Part shown: positions 63,740 through 64,000 of the stretch, in pieces
Position numbering within the stretch: the stretch's first letter is position 1
How the letters are laid out: the number at the start of each line of letters is the position of its first letter
Assembly (NCBI GenBank): GCA_949841465.1
Contig: CATKZW010000007.1
Location: 1-64,000, forward strand
Source: an uncultured Oscillospiraceae bacterium
GTDB lineage: Bacteria > Bacillota > Clostridia > Oscillospirales > Oscillospiraceae
Reading direction: 5' to 3'
DNA: 64,000 nucleotides
Translations under genes and position numbers: made by a program
Notes under the pieces: generated by a model
What the model was told of the DNA's origin: nothing
Databases searched by the model: none
Seen by the model: only the letters and a program-made list of their open reading frames with translations

Positions 63740-64000
63740 CTATTGCCGCATCCCGCCGGTGGCCATCGTCAGAGCCCGAGAGAGACACTTCACTTGGGTA
63801 ACCTCCTGCTCACCGCCGAACTCGCCGTCCACCGTCCAGGCCACGGGCACGTCGCAGGTAAACGTAATGTCGCTGGCAGAGAAGCCCGCCACCGCGCCGC
63901 CCTCCTCCAGCTCCAGCGTGGTGAGAGCGGTGAGGATGGACTGCCAGTCCTTGCCGTTCTTGGGCTGACGGATCAAAATCACCTCAAACCGCCCGTCATC
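63740..64000 (-). CDS. Diacylglycerol/lipid kinase family protein, C-terminal part
   Basis: The frame is open to the window edge (DDGRFEVILIRQPK...), so the start is outside. The visible 86 residues end with ITFTCDVPVAWTVDGEFGGE, the C-terminal signature of the DagK/YegS lipid kinase family, which phosphorylates diacylglycerol or related lipids at the membrane. The catalytic N-terminal domain is not in view. Confidence 0.8.
   Translation of the reverse strand, partial: DDGRFEVILIRQPKNGKDWQSILTALTTLELEEGGAVAGFSASDITFTCDVPVAWTVDGEFGGEQEVTQVKCLSRALTMATGGMRQ

Overview
The window looks like a chromosomal segment of a GC-rich, anaerobic, Gram-positive gut Clostridium of the Oscillospiraceae type. 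The evidence is a one-gene pyruvate:ferredoxin oxidoreductase, SLH-domain surface proteins, BlaI/BlaR1, ThyX, NiaR and a Tn4451/TndX-type mobile element. The family-level assignment is inference; no rRNA or tRNA gene is present to test it.

Bases 1-10900 are a mobile element inserted downstream of nifJ. Its backbone is a large serine recombinase (TnpX/TndX type), TnpW, a relaxase, MobC and, at the far end, TnpV. Between MobC and TnpV lies a visibly AT-richer cargo: one tight leftward operon encoding a fused two-domain adenine methyltransferase, an AlwI/BstNBI/MlyI-like type IIS endonuclease, a DUF6602-like protein with a PD-(D/E)xK-like layout, and a CD-NTase (cyclic-oligonucleotide synthase family) with an AGS-C-like C-terminal sensor. 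The element is decaying. The recombinase has an amber codon and a frameshift, and TnpV and the CD-NTase each have one frameshift. The restriction-modification pair, the DUF6602-like gene and the mobilization genes are intact. A type IIS R-M system joined to CD-NTase signalling genes in one operon is the best candidate here for an undescribed system.

Bases 10900-18500 are housekeeping: nifJ, yifB, secG and a DUF1846 gene. Bases 18500-26900 are a catabolic operon under a LacI-type repressor: ketopantoate-reductase-like enzyme, cyclase-family hydrolase, a truncated lyase remnant, a complete DctPQM TRAP transporter, a 2H-like protein, an NHL propeller and a YhcH/YiaL protein. Two CG-centred operator palindromes and a good promoter sit between lacI and the operon.

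Bases 26900-43700 carry mixed functions: a WG-repeat/SLH protein, a WYL regulator fused to a zinc ribbon, BlaI-BlaR1, thyX, niaR, a GH18-like protein, yqeG with an AP-endonuclease-like gene, an M24 peptidase, a polysaccharide deacetylase, a transglutaminase-like lipoprotein, MgtC and an AI-2E-family transporter. Bases 43700-64000 carry a 1389-residue S-layer-like protein, a likely type I toxin-antitoxin locus, ThrE, an SGNH lipoprotein, prfC behind an unusual AUG-stop leader, two ABC transporter operons, a P-type-ATPase-like protein without the phosphorylation motif, rlmB, ftsH, an ECF sigma/anti-sigma-like pair and the end of a diacylglycerol-kinase-family gene. Most promoters that can be read fit TTGnnn-17 bp-TAnnnT.
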